NCBI RefSeq assembly: GCF_001684965.1 | Contig: NZ_MAYG01000001.1 | Location: forward strand, 2,294,001-2,358,000 | Source of the DNA: Chryseobacterium arthrosphaerae | GTDB lineage: Bacteria; Bacteroidota; Bacteroidia; Flavobacteriales; Weeksellaceae | DNA: 64,000 nucleotides | Reading direction: 5' to 3' | Part shown: one piece after another, positions 8,361 through 17,040 of the stretch | Numbering within the stretch: the first letter of the stretch is position 1 | Layout: each line of letters starts with the position of its first letter | Position numbers and translations under genes: made by a program | The notes under the pieces: model-generated | The model's input: only the letters and a program-made list of their open reading frames with translations | Databases searched by the model: none | Told to the model about the DNA's origin: nothing

Positions 8361-9434
8361 ATGGGCTTATTTGATTTCCTTTTTAAGAGGAAGAAGAAAA
8401 AAGATCACACAAACGAAGTAACTTTTGCCACCGATTCCCCTGACGAAGTAATAACGGCTGTATTACCTGAAGAAACGACAATTCCATCAGAAGAAGAGAC
8501 AAATATTACTTCAGAAGAAACGATTGCCCCGATAAGTGAAGAAGGGAATCTTTTCGATCTTGAAATCATAGAAGCATTCAAAAGGTATTATTGTGATCCT
8601 GCCCTTGATCCCAACCTTCAGACCCATGATGAGAAAGGGAATCCCTGTACAGCGCATGAAGCCTATGGAGATCTTTTCACAGAATGGAAGGACATTCAGT
8701 CAAAGTGGGACCGGATTTCATTATTTTACCGTTTCTGGGATCAGTCTCAATTTGAAAAGCTTGAAGACTGGCAGGTGATTGAAAGGTATGTAAAGGACCG
8801 TTACCCTAAAAAGGCAGTCCGTTATTTTGACGAAAAGATGGCAGACAAAAGGCATTTCAGCAAAGAAGAGCTTGTTTCACTTTCAAGATTACACAGGGCA
8901 CTGCTGGATAATCCCGCTGCTAAAAACTATATTGAAACAGCCTATCATGATCATCCTGAAGATGATTCTGTAAAGGTAGAATATGCAACGGTACTTCATA
9001 TCATAGGAAGTCATTCTGAAAAAGAGCTTTCTCATCAGCTGTTCCATGAGGTGCTGGACAAAAAGATACAGCGTAATGATACAGACTCTGTTTTTGACTG
9101 TTTTAAATTTTCTGAAGGGTATACAGATTCCTCCATTTTTGCAATGCTGTATCTGATGAATACTGAAGCGGATAATGATGCATGGGATTATATCGCAGAT
9201 GAATACTATCACTGCCCTGTCTTCAGATATGAGCATGCGGTACAGCTATCACAAACAGGCAATGGTTTGAGAGCCCTTGCAAAGCTTACCTCTTTAAGCC
9301 AGGAATTTCCATGGTTCAAAACGGCTCTGGAAAGTACCATAGGCAATATTAAATCGATGCGGAAACAGCTCAATGATCCTGATTTCATGGAAAAAGAACT
9401 TCAGGAATTCCAGGCCTTATTAAAAAATTCGTAG
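8361..9434 (+). CDS. hypothetical acidic helical protein
   Basis: This 357-residue protein has no export signal. It starts with a basic patch (LFKRKKKK at about residues 7-14), then a Glu/Thr/Ser-rich low-complexity linker to about residue 60 with repeated P-E-E-T / S-E-E-T elements, then an alpha-helical region up to the end that has the amphipathic spacing of TPR-like or other helical-repeat proteins (for example LVSLSRLHRALLDNPAAKNY). I do not recognise a family. It stands alone, with an unrelated small secreted gene 44 nt downstream on the same strand. Confidence 0.65.
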   Translation: MGLFDFLFKRKKKKDHTNEVTFATDSPDEVITAVLPEETTIPSEEETNITSEETIAPISEEGNLFDLEIIEAFKRYYCDPALDPNLQTHDEKGNPCTAHEAYGDLFTEWKDIQSKWDRISLFYRFWDQSQFEKLEDWQVIERYVKDRYPKKAVRYFDEKMADKRHFSKEELVSLSRLHRALLDNPAAKNYIETAYHDHPEDDSVKVEYATVLHIIGSHSEKELSHQLFHEVLDKKIQRNDTDSVFDCFKFSEGYTDSSIFAMLYLMNTEADNDAWDYIADEYYHCPVFRYEHAVQLSQTGNGLRALAKLTSLSQEFPWFKTALESTIGNIKSMRKQLNDPDFMEKELQEFQALLKNS

Positions 9435-9478
9435 GTAAGCGAAAAAATATTACATTAGACCACTTAAAATTTTAGACC

Positions 9479-9700
9479 ATGAAAAAAATAATCTCAGTTC
9501 TTGCCATCGGCTTATTCACATTCAGCTATGCTCAGGAAAAGCCTAAAGAAGGTGGATGCTGTGCAGGAAAAGATAAGAAAGAATGTTCGGTGAAAGATAA
9601 AAAAGCATGCACTGACGGGCACCACAAAGATTGTGATACCAAAGCAAAAACTGCTGACAACACTTCTAAAAAGGCTTCCAAAATAAAAAAGGCGGCCTAA
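9479..9700 (+). CDS. small secreted Lys/Cys-rich protein, possibly metal-binding
   Basis: This 73-residue product has a clear signal peptide (MKKIISVLAIGLFTFSYAQ, cleavage after about residue 18). The mature part is about 54 residues and about a third Lys, with Cys residues in the order CC, C, C, C and a G-H-H motif between the last two Cys (GGCCAGKDKKECSVKDKKAC then TDGHHKDCD). Cys and His in such a short, highly charged peptide suggest metal coordination, but the family is unknown to me. A bidirectional terminator follows at 9721. The ATG at 9479 gives the signal sequence directly. Confidence 0.72.
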   Translation: MKKIISVLAIGLFTFSYAQEKPKEGGCCAGKDKKECSVKDKKACTDGHHKDCDTKAKTADNTSKKASKIKKAA

Positions 9701-9720
9701 TACAGTAACTAAAAAATAAA

Positions 9721-9746
9721 AACTCCGGAGATTTCCGGAGTTTTAG
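9721..9746. terminator. bidirectional intrinsic terminator
   Basis: A 9-bp perfect stem AACTCCGGA / TCCGGAGTT with a 4-nt loop is preceded by A residues and followed by TTTT, and sits between the convergent ends of the small secreted gene and the delta' gene. Confidence 0.85.
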
Positions 9747-9754
9747 TTGATGTA

Positions 9755-10873
9755 TTATACGCTCTTATGAATATATCTTGACAGTTTGATTCCAAGATCT
9801 GTCCATATGATTTTAGGATTACCATTCCGGGTCAGATGCAGGTCAGCAGCATTGATCTCTTCCAGAATACTTTCAATATTGGCACCGCTAATATATTTTG
9901 AAAACCCGTCCCAATTGAATCCGTTGGCATTGATCTTTTTGTACACCAGGTTTTCAGACTGATAATTCTGCAGCAACGCCAATCTGAAAATCTCTGAACA
10001 GTAGTTTAAAAAGTTTTTTTGCTTTTCTCTGTTCCACCCTGCAATTTCTCTGGCCCATAAAATAATACTCTTAAGATAGGCGGGCTTCTTCTTTACCATA
10101 AATGCATCCCTCACCCATTGTACAAATAACTGCTCAAACTCGTTGGTTTTATCTCCTGACTTCAACAGCTTTATTGCTTCATTAAGGTTACCCTGAGCTT
10201 CGTGTACTATTTCCCTCACCTTTTCATCAGTTACAGAATGATTCTGTTTAAGGTATTGTTCCAGGTCTTCATCTTGTATTCTGGGAACTTCCACTATCTG
10301 TGTTCTGGAAAGAATGGTGGGAAGTATGTCGTTGGTACTTTCTGCTGTAAGAAGGATAATGGTTTTTGCCGGTGGTTCTTCCAGGAATTTCAGGAATTTG
10401 TTGGAAGCGGCAACATTCATTTTATCGGCTCTCCAGACGATGAGAATTTTGGTTCCGCCTTCAAAACTTTTCAATGCAAACTTCTGGTTCTGGTCATCCA
10501 CTTCGTCTGCCGAGATGAAAAGCTGTTTATTTTCAGACTCCAGAAAGGCAGTCCAGTCATCATAGCTTGCATAAGGTGAAGCAAGGATCATCTCCCTGAA
10601 TTCATCAAATTTACTTTTGCTTAACGAGTTTCTGTTATCGGTAAAAACAGGAAAGCTGAAATGCAGATCCAGGTGATTGAGGTGCTCTACCTTCGCAGCA
10701 GCATGCTCATTTTCCTGACTTAAAATTTCTTTTGCATAAGCCAATACCATAGGTAATGTTCCGTATCCCTCTTTTCCTACGAAAAGCTGGGCATGGCTCA
10801 CTCTGTTTTCGGCAATACTTTCTCTAAGAAGTTTTTTCAGATTCACCTGTCCGGCGATATTCTCCCAATTCAT
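9755..10873 (-). CDS. holB: DNA polymerase III delta' subunit
   Basis: This 372-residue protein of the AAA+ clamp-loader family begins MNWENIAGQ, then SRVSHAQLF-like region (NRVSHAQLFVGKEGYGTLPM) where the Walker A is degenerate (G-K-E-G-Y-G-T-L), as expected for the non-hydrolysing delta' subunit. Residues around 150-200 carry the conserved ASNKFLKFLEEPP and ILSRTQ segments; the usual S-R-C is S-R-T here. It would act in the clamp loader with delta and the DnaX product to open the sliding clamp. It has its own promoter, with the -7 box 4 nt from the ATG, so the mRNA is probably leaderless. Confidence 0.88.
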   Translation of the reverse strand: MNWENIAGQVNLKKLLRESIAENRVSHAQLFVGKEGYGTLPMVLAYAKEILSQENEHAAAKVEHLNHLDLHFSFPVFTDNRNSLSKSKFDEFREMILASPYASYDDWTAFLESENKQLFISADEVDDQNQKFALKSFEGGTKILIVWRADKMNVAASNKFLKFLEEPPAKTIILLTAESTNDILPTILSRTQIVEVPRIQDEDLEQYLKQNHSVTDEKVREIVHEAQGNLNEAIKLLKSGDKTNEFEQLFVQWVRDAFMVKKKPAYLKSIILWAREIAGWNREKQKNFLNYCSEIFRLALLQNYQSENLVYKKINANGFNWDGFSKYISGANIESILEEINAADLHLTRNGNPKIIWTDLGIKLSRYIHKSV

Positions 10874-10877
10874 GTTT

Positions 10878-10905
10878 CAAAGATAAAGAATTTTTGCTGA
10901 CGCAA
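10878..10905 (-). promoter_or_regulatory. promoter of holB (TTG-N17-TATCTTTG)
   Basis: On the minus strand TATCTTTG (10878-10885) matches TAnnTTTG and is separated by 17 nt from a TTG (10903-10905). Only four bases (AAAC) separate the box from the ATG at 10873, so the predicted transcript begins at or next to the start codon. Confidence 0.7.
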
Positions 10906-11132
10906 AATGAATCGTGACACCAATGGTCAATTTTTACTTCACAAAGTCAAAGGTCCGTTTTCGGCTTTAAAAAAATCAAAAACGATGCAAAATGACTATT
11001 CACAATTGACATAAATAATCTGTAAAGATTCAAAATTTCCCATTATACCGGGCCTTAACAAACTTTAACCACATATAATTTTTACAATTCATTAATATTT
11101 AAGATATTTGCGCATTGTTTTAAAAAGAAAGA

Positions 11133-12425
11133 ATGAAAAAAATCTTTGTAGTATCATTCATATCAGTTGGATATTTTCTAAATGCACAGAGTCTAAGTAA
11201 CTCTCCTTATGCAGCATACGGAATCGGAGATGTAAAATATGATAATACGATCGAAACTGCTTCCATGGGAGGTATATCAACAGCTTTTATAAGCGACTTT
11301 ACCAGCAGTTTCAACTTTGCCAACCCGGCAAACAACGCCAATTTTGAACTTACAAGTATCAGACTGGAAGCTACCAACGAAAACAATTATTTCAAATCGA
11401 ACTATAACGATATGAAATCTACAAAGCATTCTACGTATCTTTCCAATATTTCACTGGCATTTCCATTATCCCCAAAAGTGAAAATGGGAATCTCATACCA
11501 GCCTTACAGTTCTAAAAGCTACGATATCCAGACTGATCAAAAGGATGCTGACGGAGCACTTCTGTACAGAAATAATTTCAAAGGAAACGGGACCGTAAAT
11601 ATTGCCCAGCTTGCCGTTGCCTATAAAGTCAGTCAGGAATTCTCTGTAGGTGCAAGAGCCAATCTTTATTTCGGAGATTTAAATGATCTTAATGAATTCC
11701 GTGCAGTAGGTACTGAATACGTTAATGGCTATGAAACGAAAAACAGAATCAGAAACTTTAATTTTACGTTAGGGACAAGCTACCAGACGATCAATACCCG
11801 TACAGATAAAAAGCTGACATTGGGTGCTACTGCTACGTTTGGAAATACCAGCAATGCAACAACGGATTATACCAACAGTACTTACAGATACGCGGACGAA
11901 AAAGCCGGTACCAAGATCAATGAAAGCATCAGCGTTCTGGATCAGAAAAGTGTAAGTTCTAAAAACCTTATTCCGTTCCAGGTTTCCTTAGGAGCCGGAT
12001 ACGGAAGCGAAAATCACTGGTTTGTTTCCGGACAGCTTGATTATAAAAAAGGAGAGGATATTTCTTACTTCGGGAAAACAATCGACTTCCAGGATACTTA
12101 CAGAATTTCTGCCGGTGGATGGTACCTTCCCAACTACAATAACTTCAGAAGTTATTTCTCCAGAGTAATCTACAGATATGGAGCTTTCTATGAAAGAGGA
12201 AATCTGAAACTTGAAGGAAACAGCATCAATAAATTCGGTATTTCTGCCGGAGTAATGCTTCCGTTCAAAAACAGCAGTATTACAAGAATGAGTGGTCTTG
12301 AAATAGGATTAGAAGTAGGTAAGAGAGGAACGCTTAATAACAACCTGATCAACCAGAATTTTGTCAACCTGAGAGTCGGCTTCAATTTTGCTGATAAATG
12401 GTTCAGAAAGACTCTTTATAACTAG
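11133..12425 (+). CDS. putative outer-membrane beta-barrel protein
   Basis: This 430-residue protein has a signal peptide ending near FLNAQ and a mature part made of alternating amphipathic strands, with the conserved flavobacterial opening SPYAAYGIGD and an early Asn/Ala-rich segment (FNFANPANNANF) that resembles FadL/OmpP1-type barrels. The C-terminal strand FVNLRVGFNFADKWFRK also suits an outer-membrane barrel. Substrate is unknown. It lies one base before lptC (stop 12425, ATG 12427), so the two are co-transcribed; a link to lipopolysaccharide transport is possible but not shown by the sequence. Confidence 0.7.
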   Translation: MKKIFVVSFISVGYFLNAQSLSNSPYAAYGIGDVKYDNTIETASMGGISTAFISDFTSSFNFANPANNANFELTSIRLEATNENNYFKSNYNDMKSTKHSTYLSNISLAFPLSPKVKMGISYQPYSSKSYDIQTDQKDADGALLYRNNFKGNGTVNIAQLAVAYKVSQEFSVGARANLYFGDLNDLNEFRAVGTEYVNGYETKNRIRNFNFTLGTSYQTINTRTDKKLTLGATATFGNTSNATTDYTNSTYRYADEKAGTKINESISVLDQKSVSSKNLIPFQVSLGAGYGSENHWFVSGQLDYKKGEDISYFGKTIDFQDTYRISAGGWYLPNYNNFRSYFSRVIYRYGAFYERGNLKLEGNSINKFGISAGVMLPFKNSSITRMSGLEIGLEVGKRGTLNNNLINQNFVNLRVGFNFADKWFRKTLYN

Positions 12426-12426
12426 A

Positions 12427-13017
12427 ATGAACTTTTCAAAAAAAATATCATATAAAAATATAGCATGCCTTTTTAGTTGTGCTATATTTTTTATATTGAC
12501 ATCCTGTGAAGAAGATCTTACCAAAAATAAAGGTAATCAGAGTAAAAACTTTCCTTCACAGATCATTAATAATGCCAATATCATACAGCGTGACTCCGGA
12601 TTTGTCATCCTCAGGGCAAAAGCTCCTATTATAGAAAAATATGAGCTGATCGACAGTCCTTATACTGTTGCCAGAAGAGGAGTTGATATTCAGTTTTATG
12701 ATAAGAAAAAACCGAAAATTCCTGGAACGATCAAAGCAAAATACGCTAAATTTTACGATTATAAACAATTTTACGAAGCTAAAGGCAACGTAAGGATCAC
12801 GACCAACGAAGGGCAAAAATTTGCGATGCAAAGCATCTTCTGGGATCAGAGAAAAAAGAGGATCTATACCAAAGATACGGTCTTCGTTACGATGGAAGAC
12901 GGCTCTACCCTTGTAGGAGCTAACGGAATGACAGCGAAAGACGATTTTTCTGAATATACATTCTACAATAACTCCGGAGACTTCAATTCCAAAAGGATCT
13001 CTGAGAATAAAAAATAA
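12427..13017 (+). CDS. lptC: LptC-like LPS export protein
   Basis: This 196-residue lipoprotein has a lipobox LTSC at residues 24-27. After the lipidated Cys it has the beta-rich LptC/OstA-like region, with the typical DIQFYDKKKPKIPGTIKAKYA and AKFYDYKQFYEAKGNVRITT segments. LptC is the periplasmic link between the LptB2FG transporter and the LptA bridge; a lipid anchor instead of a transmembrane helix is usual in Bacteroidota. I chose ATG 12427, one base after the upstream stop, rather than an upstream ATG at 12388 inside the preceding gene, because it gives a proper signal. anmK follows after 8 nt. Confidence 0.82.
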   Translation: MNFSKKISYKNIACLFSCAIFFILTSCEEDLTKNKGNQSKNFPSQIINNANIIQRDSGFVILRAKAPIIEKYELIDSPYTVARRGVDIQFYDKKKPKIPGTIKAKYAKFYDYKQFYEAKGNVRITTNEGQKFAMQSIFWDQRKKRIYTKDTVFVTMEDGSTLVGANGMTAKDDFSEYTFYNNSGDFNSKRISENKK

Positions 13018-13025
13018 ATTTCACC

Positions 13026-14069
13026 ATGAAAACTCTGGCAATCGGGCTCATGTCCGGAACAAGTCTCGATGGGTTGGATATCTGCTTTGCTGAATTTGAA
13101 AAGCAGGACCAATGGACTTTCCGCATCCTGAAGGCAGAGACCCTTCCCTATTCTGACGGCTGGGAAAAAAGACTGAAAAACTCAATTCACCTTTCTGCGG
13201 AAGACCTGCTGGAACTGAATTCCGATTATGGTTTTTATCTTGGGCAGAAAGTCAGGGAATTTATAGATCAGCATCAGTTGGAAAATATTGATCTGATAGC
13301 TTCCCACGGTCATACGGTTTTTCATCAGCCTCACAGAAAATTTACCCTTCAGATCGGTGACGGCCGTGCCATCAGACTGGAAACAGGTTTACCGGTAATC
13401 TATGATTTCAGGACCCAGGACGTTCTGATGCAGGGAAATGGAGCCCCTTTGGTTCCTATCGGCGATGAATTACTTTTTTCAAAGTACGGCGCATGCCTTA
13501 ACCTTGGTGGTTTTTCCAATATTTCTTTACAATCCGATGGTAAAAGAATTGCCTTTGATATTGCCCCGGTTAATATTGTACTCAATCGCCTGGCCCGGAA
13601 ACTGGGTAAAGATTTTGATGAAAACGGCGACCTTTCAAGACAGGGAAAGATCAATGAAGACCTGCTGAACCGGTTTAATTCTTTGGATTTTTACCATCAG
13701 CCCCATCCTAAATCATTAGGAATAGAATGGTGCAATGAATATATTTTTCCTGCTCTGGAAAACATAGAGGTTTCAGATGCACTGGCCACGTTTACCGAGC
13801 ACACGGCTCAACAAATCGCCAACGTTATCAATACTCACCATGTAAAAGATATCCTGATTACGGGAGGAGGTGCCTCAAACACTTTTTTAACTGAAAAAAT
13901 AAAGGCAAAAACAAAATCCGGGATCATCATTCCTGAAAAAGAGATCATCGATTATAAAGAAGCCCTGATCTTTGCCTTTATGGGAGTTTTAAGAATGAAT
14001 AATGAAATCAACGTTCTTTCTTCAGCTACCGGAAGCACTATTGACCATAGTTCAGGCGTTATGGCTTAG
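13026..14069 (+). CDS. anmK: anhydro-N-acetylmuramic acid kinase
   Basis: This 347-residue kinase of the ASKHA fold opens with the diagnostic GLMSGTSLDGLD motif (residues 7-18), followed by the SHGHTVFHQP region, the QIGDGRAI segment, the GNGAPLVPIGDELLF segment and the late GGGASNTF nucleotide-binding glycine loop. AnmK converts anhydro-MurNAc from peptidoglycan turnover to MurNAc-6-phosphate with hydrolytic opening of the anhydro ring. It is the third gene of a compact run with the outer-membrane protein and lptC, an envelope-themed operon. Length is close to the family norm of about 350-370. Confidence 0.95.
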   Translation: MKTLAIGLMSGTSLDGLDICFAEFEKQDQWTFRILKAETLPYSDGWEKRLKNSIHLSAEDLLELNSDYGFYLGQKVREFIDQHQLENIDLIASHGHTVFHQPHRKFTLQIGDGRAIRLETGLPVIYDFRTQDVLMQGNGAPLVPIGDELLFSKYGACLNLGGFSNISLQSDGKRIAFDIAPVNIVLNRLARKLGKDFDENGDLSRQGKINEDLLNRFNSLDFYHQPHPKSLGIEWCNEYIFPALENIEVSDALATFTEHTAQQIANVINTHHVKDILITGGGASNTFLTEKIKAKTKSGIIIPEKEIIDYKEALIFAFMGVLRMNNEINVLSSATGSTIDHSSGVMA

Positions 14070-14200
14070 GAAAGTTTCTTTCTGATTCTGTCCGTGTAAA
14101 AAGATTCCTTTCAATACGTTTGCTTGTGCTGTCAATCTATAGCCGGAAGAAAATTTGTATTTTAGTTCATCTATAGAACAAGAAGAAAACTGTAAAAGAA

Positions 14201-15067
14201 ATGGCTTCACTGACAAAAATTAAAACGTATCATTTTCTCCCATGTAAGTATGGACAGGAGCTTCTTTTGGATATCGGACGTATCGAAACACTGAACCATT
14301 TCGTATTGGATGAGACGCTGCACCAGCTTAGTTTTTATGAAATTCTTTTCATTGAAAACGGAACCGGAACTTTTACCTTGGATGAAAATAAAATACACAT
14401 CGCCCCAAGAACAATTATTTTTACAAGCCCCGGGCAGGTGCGTCACTGGGAAATAGAAGAAAGTATCAAAGGCTACACCCTGCTTTTTGAGAAAGATTTT
14501 CTTCATCTTTTTTTCTCGGACGAACTGTTTCTTTACCGGTTTCAATATTTCCACCAGTATTCAAGTCCCACAGAAATGAAAATATCTGAAGATGCATTTG
14601 AAAAGTGTCTGGAACTTCTGCATGGTATAGAACTGGAATTCGGGCAGCTTCAGAATGACAGCAATCATTTGATCCGATCACTTTTATATCAGCTGCTTGT
14701 CATTCTCAACCGGTACTACGCAGGGGTATACAATGTTCAGAGGGATACTTATGTACATTCAGATTTTTATAGATTCCGGTCCTTACTTGAAAAGAAGTTT
14801 ATGAGTGACCGAAGTGTTGAAGCGTATTCCCAGATGCTTAATGTGAGTACGGGTTTCCTTAATAAAATCTGCAGGCAGTTCAGCGGATTATCTGCTCAGC
14901 AAATGATCCATTACAAGCTTATTTCAGAAATAAAGAAACAACTTTACCAGAACAAATCTGCCAAAGAAATTTCTTATGACTTCGGCTTCTCAGATCCTTC
15001 CAATTTTAACCGTTTCTTTAAAAAACTTACCGGGATCACGCCTCAACAATACCGGAAGAACATTTAA
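14201..15067 (+). CDS. AraC-family transcriptional regulator
   Basis: This 288-residue protein has an N-terminal cupin-like half (FYEILFIENGTGTFTLDENK, then HIAPRTIIFTSPGQVRHWEI) that probably senses a ligand, and a C-terminal AraC double helix-turn-helix (about residues 195-287) ending in the hallmark ISYDFGFSDPSNFNRFFKKL and TGITPQQYRKN. It would activate or repress nearby genes. The secreted beta-helix gene starts 71 nt downstream on the same strand and a tiny lipoprotein gene follows, so these are possible targets or operon partners. The ligand is unknown. Confidence 0.9.
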   Translation: MASLTKIKTYHFLPCKYGQELLLDIGRIETLNHFVLDETLHQLSFYEILFIENGTGTFTLDENKIHIAPRTIIFTSPGQVRHWEIEESIKGYTLLFEKDFLHLFFSDELFLYRFQYFHQYSSPTEMKISEDAFEKCLELLHGIELEFGQLQNDSNHLIRSLLYQLLVILNRYYAGVYNVQRDTYVHSDFYRFRSLLEKKFMSDRSVEAYSQMLNVSTGFLNKICRQFSGLSAQQMIHYKLISEIKKQLYQNKSAKEISYDFGFSDPSNFNRFFKKLTGITPQQYRKNI

Positions 15068-15138
15068 ATGATCAGTTTAAAGATAAAATGACCTTTTCAG
15101 AAGGTAAAACTGTTCCTAATTTTACAAAAAAAAGGAAC

Positions 15139-16194
15139 ATGATAAAATATACATTCAGTTTACTCCTGTTTATGCTGAACCTGCTTCTGATACAGGCGGA
15201 GCAACTATATGTAAATCCCCAGGCCGGTAACGATGTTAATTCCGGAACAAAGACACAACCGCTAAAGACCATCATGGAAGCCGCCAAACGGGTCAACTCG
15301 AACAAGCAGAAGGAAGCTACAACCATTTTCCTTTCGGAAGGGGTACATCTGCTAACTCAAACTGTTATCTTCAACAATGATAAGTATACTCTTAAAGACC
15401 GGCTCGTCATCCGTGCAGAAGTTATGCCTGATGATGCGGGCTGGACTCCTCAAAAGATGCCTGTTGTAGTGACAGCAACGCCACTGGAGCCGGGTGTGGG
15501 AGGCCTGGAAGCAAGAGGTATACAGCCTGAAGTAAGCCATGTGACTATTGAAGGGCTCCGCTTTACCGGCAGTCCGGACTATTCTTATATAGACGGTACC
15601 AACCTACGCCGTTCGTATCCCATCTGGCGTGATGGAAAGAGTTTAGATGATCTGCTCGTAAGCCAATGCCTTTTTGCCGGAAATGCAGATGTTCTCCCCT
15701 TGCATGTAGGAGTTATCGCTAATGGCTATGGGCTGGTGATTGATCATTGCGTCTTTTTCAACTGTAAAATCCCGGTTGTTTTCTGGAAAAATGACGGAGG
15801 GAAAGGCAGTCGCAGTGCCATGAGCCATTCGCTGGTATATGGTGGATATTTCTGTGGTGTATGGACTACCCAGGGTACCCATGGGGATGATTTCGATTTT
15901 CATCATAATATTATAGCCGGTACCAGTACGATATGGATCAGGGAAAAAGGCAGTAAACGCAGCTATAAAGCTTCTGACTGTATTTTCACAGATTATAATA
16001 AGCTTGCAGGATATGGAAGCGGTCCGCTAAGCGACAGCGATGCAACTTCAACCGATTTTCTGGAAATGAAAAATGTACAGACTACAGGAACTGTAAAAAT
16101 AGAAAAGGACCAGAGTAAAAGAAACTACCTGCAACTGGCAGAAGGCTCGATTGGTTCAGACTTAAAAGCAGGACTTTTTAAAAAGAATCAGTAG
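15139..16194 (+). CDS. secreted right-handed beta-helix (pectate-lyase-like) protein
   Basis: This is a 351-residue protein with a signal peptide (MIKYTFSLLLFMLNLLLIQA). The mature protein begins LYVNPQAGNDVNSGTKTQPL, the DUF1565-like start seen in many parallel beta-helix proteins, followed by repeated short strands with VTIEGLRF, LLVSQCLF, LVIDHCVFFNC, SHSLVYGG and FHHNIIAG coils. Such proteins are often polysaccharide lyases or mannuronan epimerase relatives, but no catalytic set can be named here. There is no T9SS C-terminal signal visible. I chose ATG 15139 over an upstream ATG at 15088 because the latter would put 17 polar residues before the signal peptide. Confidence 0.78.
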   Translation: MIKYTFSLLLFMLNLLLIQAEQLYVNPQAGNDVNSGTKTQPLKTIMEAAKRVNSNKQKEATTIFLSEGVHLLTQTVIFNNDKYTLKDRLVIRAEVMPDDAGWTPQKMPVVVTATPLEPGVGGLEARGIQPEVSHVTIEGLRFTGSPDYSYIDGTNLRRSYPIWRDGKSLDDLLVSQCLFAGNADVLPLHVGVIANGYGLVIDHCVFFNCKIPVVFWKNDGGKGSRSAMSHSLVYGGYFCGVWTTQGTHGDDFDFHHNIIAGTSTIWIREKGSKRSYKASDCIFTDYNKLAGYGSGPLSDSDATSTDFLEMKNVQTTGTVKIEKDQSKRNYLQLAEGSIGSDLKAGLFKKNQ

Positions 16195-16215
16195 TGTAAG
16201 ACCAATAACTGAGGC

Positions 16216-16395
16216 ATGAGAAAAGCAGGATTTAAGACAGTGACCGGTCTATTATGTTTAACGGTAATTACAGGCAGTCTATGTTCCGGTTGCAAAAACA
16301 GCCAGGAGAAGCTTGAAGCTTTTAGAAAAATACAGATTCCTCTTCAGGACAAAAAAAATCGTGAAGTAAAAGTAGAGTTAATGAGTGCTTATTGA
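16216..16395 (+). CDS. very small putative lipoprotein (59 aa)
   Basis: An ATG 21 nt after the beta-helix gene opens a 59-codon frame with a basic start (MRKAGFKTVTG), a hydrophobic segment (LLCLTVITGSL) and a Cys in S-G-C-K-N-S, resembling a lipoprotein signal although position -3 is Cys. The remaining 33 residues are charged (EKLEAFRKIQIPLQDKKNRE) and end at TGA 16393-16395. It could be a true small lipoprotein in the same operon or the remnant of a longer protein. The evidence is the signal-like start and spacing only. Confidence 0.4.
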   Translation: MRKAGFKTVTGLLCLTVITGSLCSGCKNSQEKLEAFRKIQIPLQDKKNREVKVELMSAY

Positions 16396-16619
16396 AGACT
16401 CAGCAAGAAGCCGGTGTAAGGTTTTAAATACCCATGCTTCCGGAAAGGAAATCAAAAATAATAAATGAGAAGATTTAAAATAGGAAAAGCCAATGCAGGA
16501 CCGGATAACTAAAGCATCGTTAGTAAGATTTAAAAAAGACTCTGTTATCCGGAAGAATCCGCATGATCCTGCTTTTTCTATTTGCTTCTCAGGAAAAACA
16601 CAAGTACGGGCTTTCAATA

Positions 16620-16647
16620 AAAAAACCTTCATTGCTGAAGGTTTTTT
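16620..16647. terminator. intrinsic terminator downstream of the SRPBCC gene
   Basis: Stem AAAACCTTCA / TGAAGGTTTT with loop TTGC (16622-16645) is flanked by further A and T residues. It lies 3 nt from the stop of the minus-strand gene and can also stop plus-strand transcripts. Confidence 0.75.
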
Positions 16648-16650
16648 ATA

Positions 16651-17040
16651 TTATTTGTAGGCTTCGATCTTATCTGTCAGGGTATTGATAAAGTTCTGCA
16701 GGGGTTTTTCAACCATCATTTTGATGAACGGGTTGAATTTTCCTTCAAACAGCATCTGAACTTCTGTCTGATTTTCACTGATCGGATTTAAAGTCGCCGT
16801 TAATGAAAAATCCAGGCTTGAGCTTGCAGATCTCAATACTGCTTTCTGATCATCTACTTCATCAATTTTCAAAGCGATTTCAGGCATTCCCTGCAACCCG
16901 AATTTAAAACCGTTATCTCTGGTTTCAAATTTTTGAAGACCATCCGGCATAAAATCTTTATAATTTTCAGGTGATTTCAACAACTCTGTAAGTTCTTTGG
17001 ATGATTTATTGACAATAATTTTTCGTCCTTCTAAATTCAT
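16651..17040 (-). CDS. SRPBCC-superfamily (START-like) protein
   Basis: This 129-residue protein starting MNLEGRKIIVNKSSKEL has the alternating strand/helix pattern of the SRPBCC hydrophobic-cavity fold: an early N-K-S-S-x-E-L-x-x-L helix, FMPDGLQKF, a long sheet and a C-terminal amphipathic helix (PLQNFINTLTDKIEAY). Ligand and role are unknown; in flavobacteria this protein is commonly found near pyrimidine or biotin genes, but none is present here. I chose the ATG at 17040 because the additional 38 residues of the longer frame from 17154 look non-coding (Cys/Lys-rich, no similarity to the fold). Confidence 0.75.
   Translation of the reverse strand: MNLEGRKIIVNKSSKELTELLKSPENYKDFMPDGLQKFETRDNGFKFGLQGMPEIALKIDEVDDQKAVLRSASSSLDFSLTATLNPISENQTEVQMLFEGKFNPFIKMMVEKPLQNFINTLTDKIEAYK

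Noticed and set aside
16378..16632. Minus-strand frame of 84 codons
   Set aside because: It crosses a terminator, has no recognisable composition or signal, and overlaps the end of the small lipoprotein frame.
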